From Mycolicibacterium arabiense (GTDB lineage Bacteria; Actinomycetota; Actinomycetes; Mycobacteriales; Mycobacteriaceae), in assembly GCF_010731815.2 (NCBI RefSeq), contig NZ_AP022593.1, positions 5,332,001-5,396,000 of the forward strand: a stretch of DNA of 64,000 nt, given 5' to 3'. The position numbers were made by a program, and so were the translations under genes. Shown here piece by piece: positions 55,807 to 64,000 of the stretch (its first letter is position 1; every line of letters begins with the position of its first letter). The notes beneath the pieces were generated by a model. The model was not told the DNA's origin, did not search any database, and was given only the letters and a program-made list of their open reading frames with translations.

Positions 55807-57657
55807 ATGGCGACGTTGTTGCGCATTGCCACCGCGGGGTCCGTGGACGACGGCAAGTCGACCCTGATCGGACGACTGCTGTACGACTCCAAGGCCGTGA
55901 TGGAGGACCAGCTCGCCGCCGTCGAGCGCACCTCGAAGGAGCGTGGCAACGACTACACCGATCTGGCGCTGGTGACCGACGGCCTGCGGGCCGAGCGGGA
56001 GCAGGGCATCACGATCGACGTCGCCTACCGCTACTTCGCTACGGCGAAGCGGAAGTTCATCATCGCCGACACCCCCGGGCACGTGCAGTACACCCGCAAC
56101 ATGGTGACCGGCACCTCGACCGCCCAGCTGGCCATCGTGCTCGTCGACGCCCGGCACGGTCTGCTCGAGCAGTCGCGTCGGCATGCGTTCCTGGCCTCGC
56201 TGCTCGGCATTCAGCACATCGTGCTGGCGGTCAACAAGATGGACCTCGTCGACTGGGATCAGGAGCGGTTCGACAAGATCCGCGACGACTTCCACGAGTT
56301 CGCCGCACGCCTCGACATCCACGACGTCACGACGATCCCGCTGTCGGCGCTCAACGGCGACAACGTGGTCACCAAGTCCGACGCGACGCCCTGGTACGAC
56401 GGGCCCGCGCTGCTGAGCCACCTCGAAGACGTCTACATCGCCGGTGACCGCAACCTGATCGACGTCCGGTTCCCGGTGCAGTACGTGATCCGGCCGCAGA
56501 CGCGCGAGCACGCCGACCACCGCAGCTATGCGGGTACCGTCGCGAGCGGCGTGCTCCGCCCGGGTGACGAGATCGTGGTGCTGCCAGCCGGATTGACAAG
56601 CCGCATCACCGAGATCGAAGGTCCCACGGGACCGGTCACCGAGGCGTTCCCGCCGATGGCGGTGTCGATCAGCCTGGCCGACGACATCGACATCTCGCGC
56701 GGCGACATGCTCGCCCGGGAGAACAACCAGCCGCACGTCACCCAGGAATTCGACGCGATGGTGTGCTGGATGGCCGACGGGGCGGCGCTCGAACCGGGCC
56801 GCGAGTACCTGGTCAAGCACACCAGCCGCACCACCAGGGCCAAGGTGACGGCACTGGACTACCGCCTCGACGTGAACACGCTGCACCGCGACAAGAGCGC
56901 AACGGCGCTGAAGCTCAACGAACTCGGGCGCATCACGCTGCGCACGCAGGCCCCGTTGCTGCTGGACGAGTACTCGCGCAACGCCGCGACGGGATCGTTC
57001 ATCCTGATCGACCCCGACACCAACGGCACCGTCGCCGCGGGCATGGTCCGCGACACCACGCCGGCGTCCGCGCGCGCGGCGAGTCCCAATGCGATCAAGC
57101 ACCAGAATCTCGTCACCGCCGAGGACCGGCTGTCACGTGGGTCGACGGTGTGGTTCACCGGTCTGTCGGGATCCGGCAAGTCGTCGGTGGCGATGCTCGT
57201 CGAGCAGAAGCTGCTCGAAAGTGGCCGTCCCGCCTATGTTCTCGACGGCGACAATCTGCGCCACGGGCTCAACGCCGACCTCGGCTTCTCGATGGCCGAC
57301 CGCGCCGAGAACCTGCGTCGCCTTGCGCACATCGCGACGCTGCTCGCCGATTCCGGTCAGATCGTGCTCGTGCCCGCCATCAGCCCGCTCGAGGAACACC
57401 GGGAACTCGCACGCCGGGTGCACGCCGATCAGGGCTACGACTTCTTCGAGGTGTTCTGCGACACCCCGCTGGAGGACTGCGAGCGGCGCGATCCCAAGGG
57501 GCTGTACGCCAAGGCCCGGCGCGGCGAGATCACTCACTTCACCGGCATCGACAGCCCGTACCAGCGGCCGAAGAATCCCGATCTTCGCCTCACGCCGGAC
57601 CAGGCGGTCGAGGATCTGGCCCAGGCCGTGATCGACATGATCGACGCCGAGCGGTGA
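55807..57657 (+). CDS. cysN: Bifunctional CysN/CysC: sulfate adenylyltransferase GTPase and APS kinase
   Basis: 616 aa from ATG 55807 (GAAGGA upstream). The CysN GTPase has G1 SVDDGKSTLIGR, G3 DTPGHVQY and G4 NKMDLVDWD, then EF-Tu-like barrels to about residue 430. CysC starts at about 445, with P-loop GLSGSGKSSVA and DGDNLRHGLNADLGFSMADR, and GLYAKARRGEI. It uses GTP to drive APS formation by CysD, then phosphorylates APS to PAPS. The fusion is as in M. tuberculosis Rv1286. The stop overlaps the cysQ start. Confidence 0.97.
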   Translation: MATLLRIATAGSVDDGKSTLIGRLLYDSKAVMEDQLAAVERTSKERGNDYTDLALVTDGLRAEREQGITIDVAYRYFATAKRKFIIADTPGHVQYTRNMVTGTSTAQLAIVLVDARHGLLEQSRRHAFLASLLGIQHIVLAVNKMDLVDWDQERFDKIRDDFHEFAARLDIHDVTTIPLSALNGDNVVTKSDATPWYDGPALLSHLEDVYIAGDRNLIDVRFPVQYVIRPQTREHADHRSYAGTVASGVLRPGDEIVVLPAGLTSRITEIEGPTGPVTEAFPPMAVSISLADDIDISRGDMLARENNQPHVTQEFDAMVCWMADGAALEPGREYLVKHTSRTTRAKVTALDYRLDVNTLHRDKSATALKLNELGRITLRTQAPLLLDEYSRNAATGSFILIDPDTNGTVAAGMVRDTTPASARAASPNAIKHQNLVTAEDRLSRGSTVWFTGLSGSGKSSVAMLVEQKLLESGRPAYVLDGDNLRHGLNADLGFSMADRAENLRRLAHIATLLADSGQIVLVPAISPLEEHRELARRVHADQGYDFFEVFCDTPLEDCERRDPKGLYAKARRGEITHFTGIDSPYQRPKNPDLRLTPDQAVEDLAQAVIDMIDAER

Positions 57658-58394
57658 CCACCAACGACCACGAGGTCGCCGCGGCGCTGGCGACCCAGGC
57701 GGGCGAACTGCTGCTGCGCGTGCGCGTCGAGTACGCCGACGCCGACGCCAAGGAGCGGAAGTCGGCGGGGGACATGCGCTCGCACGACTTCCTGATGCAG
57801 GCCCTGGCAGCCGAGCGGCTTGGTGACGCCGTGCTGTCCGAGGAAGGTGCCGACGATCCGATCCGCCTGACCAGCGAGCGGGTCTGGATCGTCGACCCGC
57901 TCGACGGCACCCGGGAGTTCTCCGAACTCGGCCGGGAGGACTGGGCCGTGCACGTGGCGCTGTGGCAGGCCGGTGAACTCGTCGCAGGCGCGGTCGCGCT
58001 GCCCGCCCAGGGCGTCACGCTCGCCACGCCGGACGTCGCGCCACCGCCACCTGCGCCGGCCGCGCCGCGGATCGTGGTGTCCCGCACCCGGCCGCCCGAG
58101 GTGGCGCTCGCGGTGCGCGAGGCGCTCGGCGGCACGCTCGTGGAGATGGGTTCGGCCGGAGCCAAGGTCGCATCGGTGGTGCTGGGCATCGCCGACGTGT
58201 ACGTGCACGCCGGCGGCCAGTACGAGTGGGACTCCGCCGCGCCCGTCGCCGTCGCCCGTGCGGCCGGGCTCTTCACGTCCCGCATCGACGGCTCACCGCT
58301 GCGCTACAACCAGCCCGACGTCCTGCTGCCCGACCTGATCGTGTGCAGGCCCGAACTGGCCGATGCGGTGTTGGCGGTCACGACGGCCCGCTGA
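57654..58394 (+). CDS. cysQ: 3'(2'),5'-bisphosphate nucleotidase CysQ-like
   Basis: 246 aa from GTG 57654, overlapping the cysNC stop (GTGA). Inositol-monophosphatase-fold motifs: LSEEGADD for the first metal ligands, WIVDPLDGTREFSE (metal and phosphate site) and QYEWDSAAPVAVARAAGL. It removes the 3'-phosphate from PAP or PAPS, recycling the product of PAPS use. In H37Rv cysQ is elsewhere (Rv2131c), so this clustering is a local feature. Other substrates of the fold remain possible. Confidence 0.88.
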   Translation: MTTNDHEVAAALATQAGELLLRVRVEYADADAKERKSAGDMRSHDFLMQALAAERLGDAVLSEEGADDPIRLTSERVWIVDPLDGTREFSELGREDWAVHVALWQAGELVAGAVALPAQGVTLATPDVAPPPPAPAAPRIVVSRTRPPEVALAVREALGGTLVEMGSAGAKVASVVLGIADVYVHAGGQYEWDSAAPVAVARAAGLFTSRIDGSPLRYNQPDVLLPDLIVCRPELADAVLAVTTAR

Positions 58395-58408
58395 GTACCC
58401 TCGCAGAG

Positions 58409-59011
58409 GTGACCCGTCCCACGCTGCGCGAACTGTCCGCCCTGCCCAGCCGCCCCGCCGCGCTGGCCGAGTCGGCGCTGGTGCTCATCGACTGCCAGAA
58501 CACCTACACCCGCGGCGTGATGGAACTCGACGGCGTGTCCGCGGCACTCGACGAGGTCGCGACCCTGCTCGACCGGGCGCGGACGGCGGGCATACCGGTC
58601 ATCCACGTCCAGCACGACGGCGGTGCGGGCTCGCCGTACGACCTCGGCGACGACATCGGCGCGATCGTTCCGCTCGTCGCACCGCGCGACGGCGAACCGG
58701 TGGTGGTCAAGCAGTACCCCGACTCGTTCGTCCAGACCGACCTCGACGAGCGGCTGAAGGCGGCCGGGGTGTCGAACCTGGTGCTGACGGGGTTCATGAC
58801 GCACATGTGCGTGAACTCGACGGCACGGGGCGCCTTCAACCTTGGCTACGCCCCGTCCGTGGTTGCCAGCGCCACCGCGACGCGCAGCCTGCCGGGCGTG
58901 GACGGCGCCCCGCTGCCTGCTGCGGCGGTCCAGTCGGCAAGCCTGGCGGCCCTGTCCGATCTGTTTGCCATCGTCGTTCCCGACGCGGCGAGTATCACTG
59001 ACGCGGAATAG
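58409..59011 (+). CDS. Isochorismatase-family cysteine hydrolase
   Basis: 200 aa from GTG 58409. The catalytic triad is in LVLIDCQNTY (Asp), VVVKQYPDSF (Lys) and GFMTHMCVNSTA (Cys). THMCVNST is characteristic of nicotinamidase/isochorismatase-like hydrolases. It lies 14 bases after cysQ and may be cotranscribed. The substrate is unknown; relatives act on nicotinamide, biuret-like or aryl amides. Confidence 0.88.
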   Translation: MTRPTLRELSALPSRPAALAESALVLIDCQNTYTRGVMELDGVSAALDEVATLLDRARTAGIPVIHVQHDGGAGSPYDLGDDIGAIVPLVAPRDGEPVVVKQYPDSFVQTDLDERLKAAGVSNLVLTGFMTHMCVNSTARGAFNLGYAPSVVASATATRSLPGVDGAPLPAAAVQSASLAALSDLFAIVVPDAASITDAE

Positions 59012-59084
59012 ATCTCGATCGTAGCCGTGTTGCCATTGAGTGGTGCATCTGCGCCACCACGCAGCACGAACGAGAGAGACAGCA

Positions 59085-59339
59085 GTGACAGTCGTTATGC
59101 AGCAACGCAACTGGACGAAGTCGATCCTGGCGTCCATCGGAGCCGGTGCCGTGTTGGCAGCAGCCGCGATGACGTACGGAGCAGCCGTGGACACCGACGT
59201 GTCGAACGGACTCTCCCAGGCGCCGTCGAGCGAATTCGGTGAGACCACCACGAAGTCGGCGACGCCGTCCAGCCCGGAGGTCCCTTCTGCAGCGCCATCG
59301 GTTCTCGCGCCACCGGCGCCCACGTCCGAACCCGGCTGA
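59085..59339 (+). CDS. Small secreted Ser/Pro-rich protein 3
   Basis: 84 aa from GTG 59085; ATG 59097 (MQQRNWTKSILAS) is an alternative. A basic start and hydrophobic helix (ILASIGAGAVLAAAAMTYGA) precede a Ser/Thr/Pro-rich tail (GETTTKSATPSSPEVPSAAP). It resembles the proteins at 46177 and 46545 in length and layout, including a GAGAV-type helix. No domain is recognised. Confidence 0.65.
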   Translation: MTVVMQQRNWTKSILASIGAGAVLAAAAMTYGAAVDTDVSNGLSQAPSSEFGETTTKSATPSSPEVPSAAPSVLAPPAPTSEPG

Positions 59340-59405
59340 GATAATTCGGGTGCAGTCCTGGTCTGCGCCAGTTAGCATGACGCGCATGCCATCCCGGACT
59401 GACCT

Positions 59406-60059
59406 GTGACTCGGCCGCCGACTCGGGTGACCCGGCTCGGCGAGAAGCAGACTGCCTCGCGAGAGGCGTTGGACGCGCTGTTGGCCAGCACGCCGCTGGC
59501 CACGATCGGGCTCGTCCGCGACGGGCATCCCACCGTGTTCCCAACCGGATTCACCCGTGTGGGTGAGGATTTGGTGGTGCACGGCTCCACGGGTTCGCCA
59601 TGGCTGCGGGCCTTGGCGTCCGGCGCGCCTGCCGCGGTGTCGGTGACGACACTAGACGGTGTCGTGGTGGCGCGCAGCGGTTTCGAGTCGTCGTTCCACT
59701 ACCGCAGCGCGGTGCTGTTCGGTGTCTTCGAGCCGGTTCCCGAGGCCGAGAAGGTCCGGTACCTCGACGCGCTGACCGATGCGTTCATCCCGGGCCGGGT
59801 CGCCGAGTTGCGCCCGAGTACCCGCAAGGAGATCGCCGCGACACTCGCTCTGCGGATGGCGATCACGACCGACAACTGGTCGCTGAAAGTCAGTGCGGGA
59901 TGGCCCGAGGATCCGGACTCCGACGTTGCCGGCGACGCCTGGGCGGGCGTGGTTCCCATGGCCACCGTCTACGGCGACCCGAGGCCTGCGCCGGACCTCA
60001 CGGCCGGCATCGAGGTGCCGCAGTCGGTGCGCTCGATGACCGACCGCTCAGTCCAGTAG
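59406..60059 (+). CDS. Pyridoxamine 5'-phosphate oxidase-fold flavin-binding protein
   Basis: 217 aa from GTG 59406. TVFPTGFTRVGEDLVVHGST is the flavin-reductase-type split barrel of the PNPOx-like FMN family; LVFGVFEPVP-like AVLFGVFEPVPEAEK and the C-terminal DNWSLKVSAGWPEDPDSD fit actinobacterial PNPOx-fold proteins. It probably binds FMN or F420. It overlaps the stop of the convergent nitrilase gene by 12 bases. Confidence 0.84.
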   Translation: MTRPPTRVTRLGEKQTASREALDALLASTPLATIGLVRDGHPTVFPTGFTRVGEDLVVHGSTGSPWLRALASGAPAAVSVTTLDGVVVARSGFESSFHYRSAVLFGVFEPVPEAEKVRYLDALTDAFIPGRVAELRPSTRKEIAATLALRMAITTDNWSLKVSAGWPEDPDSDVAGDAWAGVVPMATVYGDPRPAPDLTAGIEVPQSVRSMTDRSVQ

Positions 60060-60875
60060 CGTCGTCCGGCGGTACAGGTCGGTTCGCCTGTCGCCGTGAA
60101 CGTCGTTGTGCTGGTTGAACTTCTTGATCCGCGACTGCTCCAGGTCGACGTCCGCGGTGACGTTCCCCGCGTGCCCGTACTGGGCCATGGCCATCGGGTA
60201 GCCGTCGGCGTCGGTGATGACGCTGCCACCGATCCAGTCGACGTCACGCTCGGTCCCGGTGCGGTCGCACACCGCGATCGGCATCCGGTTCATCCCTGCG
60301 CCGGCCTGAACCCGCACCACCTCGGTCGGCCGCTCGCCGTCCGGCCGGGGGAGCAGGGGCCAGTTGACAGGTGCGCACAGCAGGTCGGCACCCTGCAGAG
60401 CGGCCGCCCGCACCCACTCCGGGAACTCGACGTCGTAGCAGACCATCACGCCGAGCCGGCCGTGTGCGGTGTCGACGACCAAGGGCAGGTCGTCAGACAG
60501 GTCGAAGACGTTGTTCTCGGTGTCCCACAGGTGCGTCTTGCGGTAGACCCCGAGCACCCCGCTGCGGTCGACGACGACGGCGCTGTTGTAGATTTTCTCG
60601 CCCGCGTCCTCGGGGAAGCCGCCGACGATGGTCAGATCGAAGGCCTCGGCCAGTCCGGCCCACTCCGCGACCGTCGGCCCGTCGCGCGTCTCCGCGAGCG
60701 ACGCGAGTTCGGCCCGGTCGGCGAACACGTAGCCCGAGGAGGCGAGTTCCGGCAGGACGACGATCTGCGCGCCGTCGGCCGCGGCCTGCTCGACGGCGGC
60801 CTTGACGGTGGCCCGGTTGCCGGGGACGTCGCCGACCCGGAGGGGGATCTGACAGCACGTGACGCGGGTGGTCAT
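60048..60875 (-). CDS. Carbon-nitrogen hydrolase (nitrilase family)
   Basis: 275 aa from ATG 60875. The catalytic triad is Glu in [10 protein letters not shown], Lys in [11 protein letters not shown] and Cys in [15 protein letters not shown]. The rest is [20 protein letters not shown] and [20 protein letters not shown]. It hydrolyses an amide or nitrile, for instance omega-amidase or carbamoyl compounds; the substrate is not predictable. It is divergent from the Rrf2 gene with 36 bases between starts. Confidence 0.9.
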   Translation of the reverse strand: MTTRVTCCQIPLRVGDVPGNRATVKAAVEQAAADGAQIVVLPELASSGYVFADRAELASLAETRDGPTVAEWAGLAEAFDLTIVGGFPEDAGEKIYNSAVVVDRSGVLGVYRKTHLWDTENNVFDLSDDLPLVVDTAHGRLGVMVCYDVEFPEWVRAAALQGADLLCAPVNWPLLPRPDGERPTEVVRVQAGAGMNRMPIAVCDRTGTERDVDWIGGSVITDADGYPMAMAQYGHAGNVTADVDLEQSRIKKFNQHNDVHGDRRTDLYRRTTLLD

Positions 60876-60911
60876 CCTTCGATGCTCCCGCACGATGGCA
60901 CAATCTGCGAC

Positions 60912-61382
60912 ATGCGGATGTCGGCGAAGGCGGAGTACGCCGTTCGAGCGATGGTCCAGCTGGCCACGGTCGACGACGGCGTCTTGGTCAAGACCGACGA
61001 TCTGGCCAAGTCGCAGGGCATCCCCGCGCAGTTCCTGGTGGACATCCTGACCGCGCTGCGCACCGACCGGCTGGTGCGCAGCCACCGCGGTCGCGAGGGC
61101 GGCTACGAACTGGCCAGGCCGGCCGCCGAGATCAGCATCGCCGACGTCCTGCGCTGCATCGACGGCCCGCTGGCCAGCGTGCGCGACATCGGCCTCGGTG
61201 ACCTGCCCTACTCGGGGCCGACGGCCAAGCTCACCGACGTGTGGCGTGCGTTGCGCGCCAGCATGCGCTCGGTGCTCGAGGAGACCAGCCTTGCCGACGT
61301 GGCATCGGGCTCGCTGCCCGACCACGTCGCCACGCTCGCGGGTGAGTACCTCGGTCAGGAGCAGGAGCGCGGCCACGGCTGA
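60912..61382 (+). CDS. Rrf2 family transcriptional regulator (Rv1287-like)
   Basis: 156 aa. Rrf2 winged helix: [56 protein letters not shown]. Only a single cysteine is found in the central [12 protein letters not shown], so the three-cysteine Fe-S cluster of IscR/NsrR is not formed in the usual way. CymR-type cysteine-metabolism repressors also lack it. Its place downstream of cysDNCQ matches Rv1287, so sulfur regulation is plausible. No target site was found. Confidence 0.85.
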   Translation: MRMSAKAEYAVRAMVQLATVDDGVLVKTDDLAKSQGIPAQFLVDILTALRTDRLVRSHRGREGGYELARPAAEISIADVLRCIDGPLASVRDIGLGDLPYSGPTAKLTDVWRALRASMRSVLEETSLADVASGSLPDHVATLAGEYLGQEQERGHG

Positions 61383-61394
61383 GTGCGCGCGTGC

Positions 61395-61784
61395 TCAGCC
61401 GCCCGAGCCGTACGGCGTCGTGATGATCTCGAGGTAGTGCCCCGACGGGTCCTGGAAGTACACGCCGCGGCCGCCGTCGTTGTGGTTGATCTCGCCAGGG
61501 TGCTGCCCGTGCGGGTCGGCCCAGTGCTGCAGGCCGCGCTCGCGGATGCGGCCGTAGATCTCGTCGAACTCGGGCTCGGACACCAGAAACGCGTAGTGCT
61601 GCGGATGGATCTCGGCGTCCGGGGGCACCTGCGCGTAGTCGAGGCTCGCGCCGTGGTCGATCGCGACCGCCAGGAACGGCCCGAACTCCCTGGCGTCCGG
61701 TAGTCCGAACATCTCGGTGAAGAAGGCGGCGGCTTCAGCGCGGTCGCGCGCCGCGACGATGGTGTGATTGAACGCAATGGCCAT
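61395..61784 (-). CDS. VOC family (glyoxalase-like) protein
   Basis: 129 aa from ATG 61784. It has AFNHTIVAARDRAEAAAFFT, the EFDEIYGRIRERGL helix, and GRGVYFQDPSGHYLEIITTP, the metal-binding strand with Glu. The His in FNHTIVAA and Glu in YLEIIT are candidate ligands. The substrate is unknown. It converges with the Rrf2 gene at 12 bases and is divergent from the nitronate monooxygenase gene. Confidence 0.87.
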   Translation of the reverse strand: MAIAFNHTIVAARDRAEAAAFFTEMFGLPDAREFGPFLAVAIDHGASLDYAQVPPDAEIHPQHYAFLVSEPEFDEIYGRIRERGLQHWADPHGQHPGEINHNDGGRGVYFQDPSGHYLEIITTPYGSGG

Positions 61785-61824
61785 GTCAATCCAGTGAACC
61801 ACCGCCCGTGGCCGGGAGGCAACG

Positions 61825-62856
61825 GTGCAGGATGTACCGATGAGCGGTTTCGATCTGCGATCGCTGGCGGCGCCGGTCATCGCCGCCCCCATGGCTGGTG
61901 GTCCGAGTACGCCCGAATTGGCCGCTGCCGCAACGAACGCCGGTGGGCTGGGTTTCCTCGCCGCCGGCTATCTGACTGCCGAGGCACTCGCCGACCGCAT
62001 CGCCGCGGCGCGCGCGCTCACGTCGGGCCCCCTGGGCGTCAACCTCTTCGTCCCGCAGCCCAGCGCCGCGAGTCGTGATCCGCTGCACCGCTACGCCATC
62101 TCGCTGGAGGACGACGCCCGCCGGTACGGCGTGCGCATCGGCGAGCCCCGCTTCGACGACGACCAGTGGGCCGCCAAGCTCGAGGTGGTGCTCGACGCAC
62201 GGCCCGAGGTGGTGTCGTTCACGTTCGGGCTGCCCGACGAAGCCGAGTGCGCGCGCTTCCGCGATGCCGGGATCACCACCGTCGCAACCGTCACGACGTT
62301 GGCCGAGGGCGAACTGGCAGTGGGCTGCGGCATCGACGCCATCACGGCACAGGGTCCGGGCGCAGGCGGGCACCGGGGCACCCTCGACCCCATCGCCAGC
62401 CCGGCCACGCAGCCGCTGGGGCAGCTGCTGCGGGCGACGACCGTCGGGCTGAAGGTGCCGGTCATCGCCGCGGGCGGTCTGATGGATGCCGTCGACGTCG
62501 CCGACGTGCTGGCGTTCGGCGCCGTCGCCGCGCAACTCGGCACCGCGTTCCTGCTCAGCGACGAGGCCGGGAGCAGCCCCGTGCACCGCGCAGCGCTTCA
62601 GGATCCCGACTTCACCGAGACCGTCGTGACGCGATGCTTCTCCGGTCGCTACGCGCGCGGGTTGCGCAACCGCTTCGTCGACGACCACGACGCCGACGCG
62701 CCGTTCGGGTATCCCGAGGTGCACTACATGACGAGCCCGTTGCGTGCGGCGGCCGTCAAGGCCGGGGACCCGCACGGCGTCAACGTGTGGGCGGGCACTG
62801 GATTCAAGAAGGCCAGGACGGGGCCGGTCGCGGACATCGTGTCAGCGCTGGTCTGA
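61825..62856 (+). CDS. Nitronate monooxygenase
   Basis: 343 aa from GTG 61825, chosen because GGAGG lies 5 bases upstream; ATG 61840 (MSGFDLRSLAAPVIAAP) is an alternative. It has the N-terminal VIAAPMAGGPSTPELAAAAT, and the active-site region with AITAQGPGAGGHRGTLD (His), IPVIAAGG-like LKVPVIAAGGLMDAVDVADV. The FMN barrel oxidises alkyl nitronates such as propionate-3-nitronate. It ends 5 bases before the convergent kinase gene. Confidence 0.9.
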   Translation: MQDVPMSGFDLRSLAAPVIAAPMAGGPSTPELAAAATNAGGLGFLAAGYLTAEALADRIAAARALTSGPLGVNLFVPQPSAASRDPLHRYAISLEDDARRYGVRIGEPRFDDDQWAAKLEVVLDARPEVVSFTFGLPDEAECARFRDAGITTVATVTTLAEGELAVGCGIDAITAQGPGAGGHRGTLDPIASPATQPLGQLLRATTVGLKVPVIAAGGLMDAVDVADVLAFGAVAAQLGTAFLLSDEAGSSPVHRAALQDPDFTETVVTRCFSGRYARGLRNRFVDDHDADAPFGYPEVHYMTSPLRAAAVKAGDPHGVNVWAGTGFKKARTGPVADIVSALV

Positions 62857-62861
62857 CCGAC

Positions 62862-64000
62862 CTACCGGAGGGACACCGCGAGGTCGCTCCGTCCGGCTTC
62901 GTCTCTGGCCGTCGCGGCGGGCAGCCGGATCGTGAACGTGGTGAAGCCGTCGGCGGACTCGGCGACGATCTCGCCGCCGTGTGCCTCGACGATCGACTGC
63001 GTGATGGCCAGGCCCAGACCGGAGTTGCCGTACTGCCGGGACCGTGAGCGGTCGGCGCGCACGAAGCGCTCGAACAGATGGGGCAGGAGGTCGGGTTCGA
63101 TGCCCGGCCCGTCGTCGCGCACGGTCAGGCTGACCGATGCGCCGCCGTCGACGGCAGCGGTGACCGAGGTGCCCTCGGGTGTGTGGTCGCGCGCATTGGA
63201 CAGCAGGTTGGCCACGGCCTGGTACAGCTTGGCGCGGTCGCCGCGGACCCACACGGGTGCGTCGGGGACGTGGGTCTGCCAGTGATGCGACGGTGCGGAC
63301 ACCGCCACGTCGTTGACCGCGTTGGCGACCAGGTCGGCGAGGTCGACGTCGGCGGTCTCGAAGTCCTCGCCCTCGTCGAGCCGCGCCAGCAGCAGCAGGT
63401 CCGACACCAGCGCGTTCATCCGTGCGGCCTCGGCCTCGATGCGCGCCAGCGAGTACTCCGTGGTCTCCGGCAGCACCGATGCGTCCTGCCGGGTGAGTTC
63501 GGCGTAGCCCTGGATGGCGGCCAGCGGGGTGCGCAGTTCGTGGCTGGCGTCGGTGATGAATTGCCGCATGCGGCGGTCCGATGCGGCCACCTCGGTCAGT
63601 GCCCGTTCCACGTGGGCCAGCAGGTGGTTGAGCGTGTCGCCGACGAGGCCCACCTCGGTGCGCGGATCGGTGTCGCGGTCGGGGACGCGCGGTGTGATGG
63701 CGTAGTGGTCGCGGCTCAGCGGCAGCGCGGTCACCTCGGCTGCGGTGGCCGCGACCCGGCTGAGCGGGCGTAGGGCGATCCGTACGAACGCGAGCGTGCC
63801 CGCGGCGGTCACGACCAGCGCCAGCGCGGTCAGTGCCGTCACGACGATCGTCTCGCGGGTGGCCGCGGCACTGGCCGCGCGCAGGGAGGCTGCGGTCAAC
63901 AGCACTTCGCCGGGCCCACCGGGACGACTGGTCAACAGGTACATGCCGAGACCGGGCAGCCAGTCGTCCTCGGGTTCGTCGAGTCGGCCCGAGTGCTCGA
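62862..64000 (-). CDS. Sensor histidine kinase (N-terminus beyond window)
   Basis: The reading frame continues without a start codon to the window edge, so the true start is at or beyond 64000. The visible part has a membrane helix (VVTALTALALVVTAAGTLAF), a HAMP region, HisKA motif ASHELRTPLAAIQGYAEL, N box LLSNARDHTPEG, and G boxes DDGPGIEPDLL and GNSGLGLAI. It is related in layout to the kinase at 47599 but lacks its GPP repeat in the visible part. The response regulator is expected upstream on the minus strand, outside the window. Confidence 0.92.
   Translation of the reverse strand, partial: EHSGRLDEPEDDWLPGLGMYLLTSRPGGPGEVLLTAASLRAASAAATRETIVVTALTALALVVTAAGTLAFVRIALRPLSRVAATAAEVTALPLSRDHYAITPRVPDRDTDPRTEVGLVGDTLNHLLAHVERALTEVAASDRRMRQFITDASHELRTPLAAIQGYAELTRQDASVLPETTEYSLARIEAEAARMNALVSDLLLLARLDEGEDFETADVDLADLVANAVNDVAVSAPSHHWQTHVPDAPVWVRGDRAKLYQAVANLLSNARDHTPEGTSVTAAVDGGASVSLTVRDDGPGIEPDLLPHLFERFVRADRSRSRQYGNSGLGLAITQSIVEAHGGEIVAESADGFTTFTIRLPAATARDEAGRSDLAVSLR

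Overview
The window is high-GC actinobacterial DNA, most likely from a fast-growing Mycobacterium (Mycolicibacterium-like). The markers are an antigen 85 mycolyltransferase, a Ddn-type F420 enzyme, an Rv1264-type adenylate cyclase, a fused cysNC, and a gene order from about 23.6 to 61.4 kb that follows Mycobacterium tuberculosis Rv1272c-Rv1287 as I remember it. Coding density is very high. No gap between genes exceeds about 220 bases, and I saw no tRNA, rRNA, CRISPR, insertion sequence or prophage genes. Both end genes run off the window.

Left part (1-23.5 kb): accessory genes in short operons. It opens with a 5'-truncated luciferase-like flavin oxidoreductase, an F420 enzyme, a HIT protein, and a VOC/TetR/SDR group around a strong palindrome. 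An AraC-type regulator, an FbpC-like antigen 85, a hypoxanthine-type DNA glycosylase and a small coiled-coil/L12-like protein follow. A butanediol/acetoin-type module comes next: an FMO with an NTF2-like N-terminus, a BdhA-like dehydrogenase, a diacetyl-reductase-like SDR and an AcoR-like GAF regulator. Nearly identical 16-bp sites precede the dehydrogenase and the regulator. After these lie the class III adenylate cyclase, a GIY-YIG protein, a copZ-copA pair behind a CsoR-like operator, a TetR gene divergent from a DUF1772/NIPSNAP/DUF4267 operon with two palindromes, an AIM24-acyl-CoA ligase pair and a molybdopterin oxidoreductase.

Middle part (23.6-46 kb): the conserved mycobacterial block. 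It holds an asymmetric heterodimeric ABC exporter, lprB-lprC, a SixA-type phosphatase, a hookless SbcC-like/SbcD-like pair, a GMC oxidoreductase and the OppABCD peptide importer. Several gene groups interrupt the block: a PepSY membrane pair, a DszC/acyl-CoA-dehydrogenase-like monooxygenase with an alpha/beta hydrolase, and a homocysteine methyltransferase-cupin pair that splits oppA from oppDCB.

Right part (46-64 kb): where H37Rv has canA between oppB and cysD, this genome has a surface island. It holds two small secreted Thr/Pro-rich proteins, a two-component system whose sensor has a collagen-like GPP repeat, two YkcB/ArnT-like membrane glycosyltransferases flanking a GT2-GtrA fusion, and a secreted polyproline protein. 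The sulfate activation operon cysD-cysNC-cysQ follows, then an isochorismatase-like hydrolase, a third small secreted protein, a PNPOx-fold protein, a nitrilase-family hydrolase, an Rrf2 regulator (Rv1287 position), a VOC protein, a nitronate monooxygenase and a 3'-partial view of a second sensor kinase. Sulfur metabolism recurs (cysDNCQ, homocysteine methyltransferase, DszC-like enzyme, peptide/glutathione-type importer). The surface island is the best candidate for an undescribed system.
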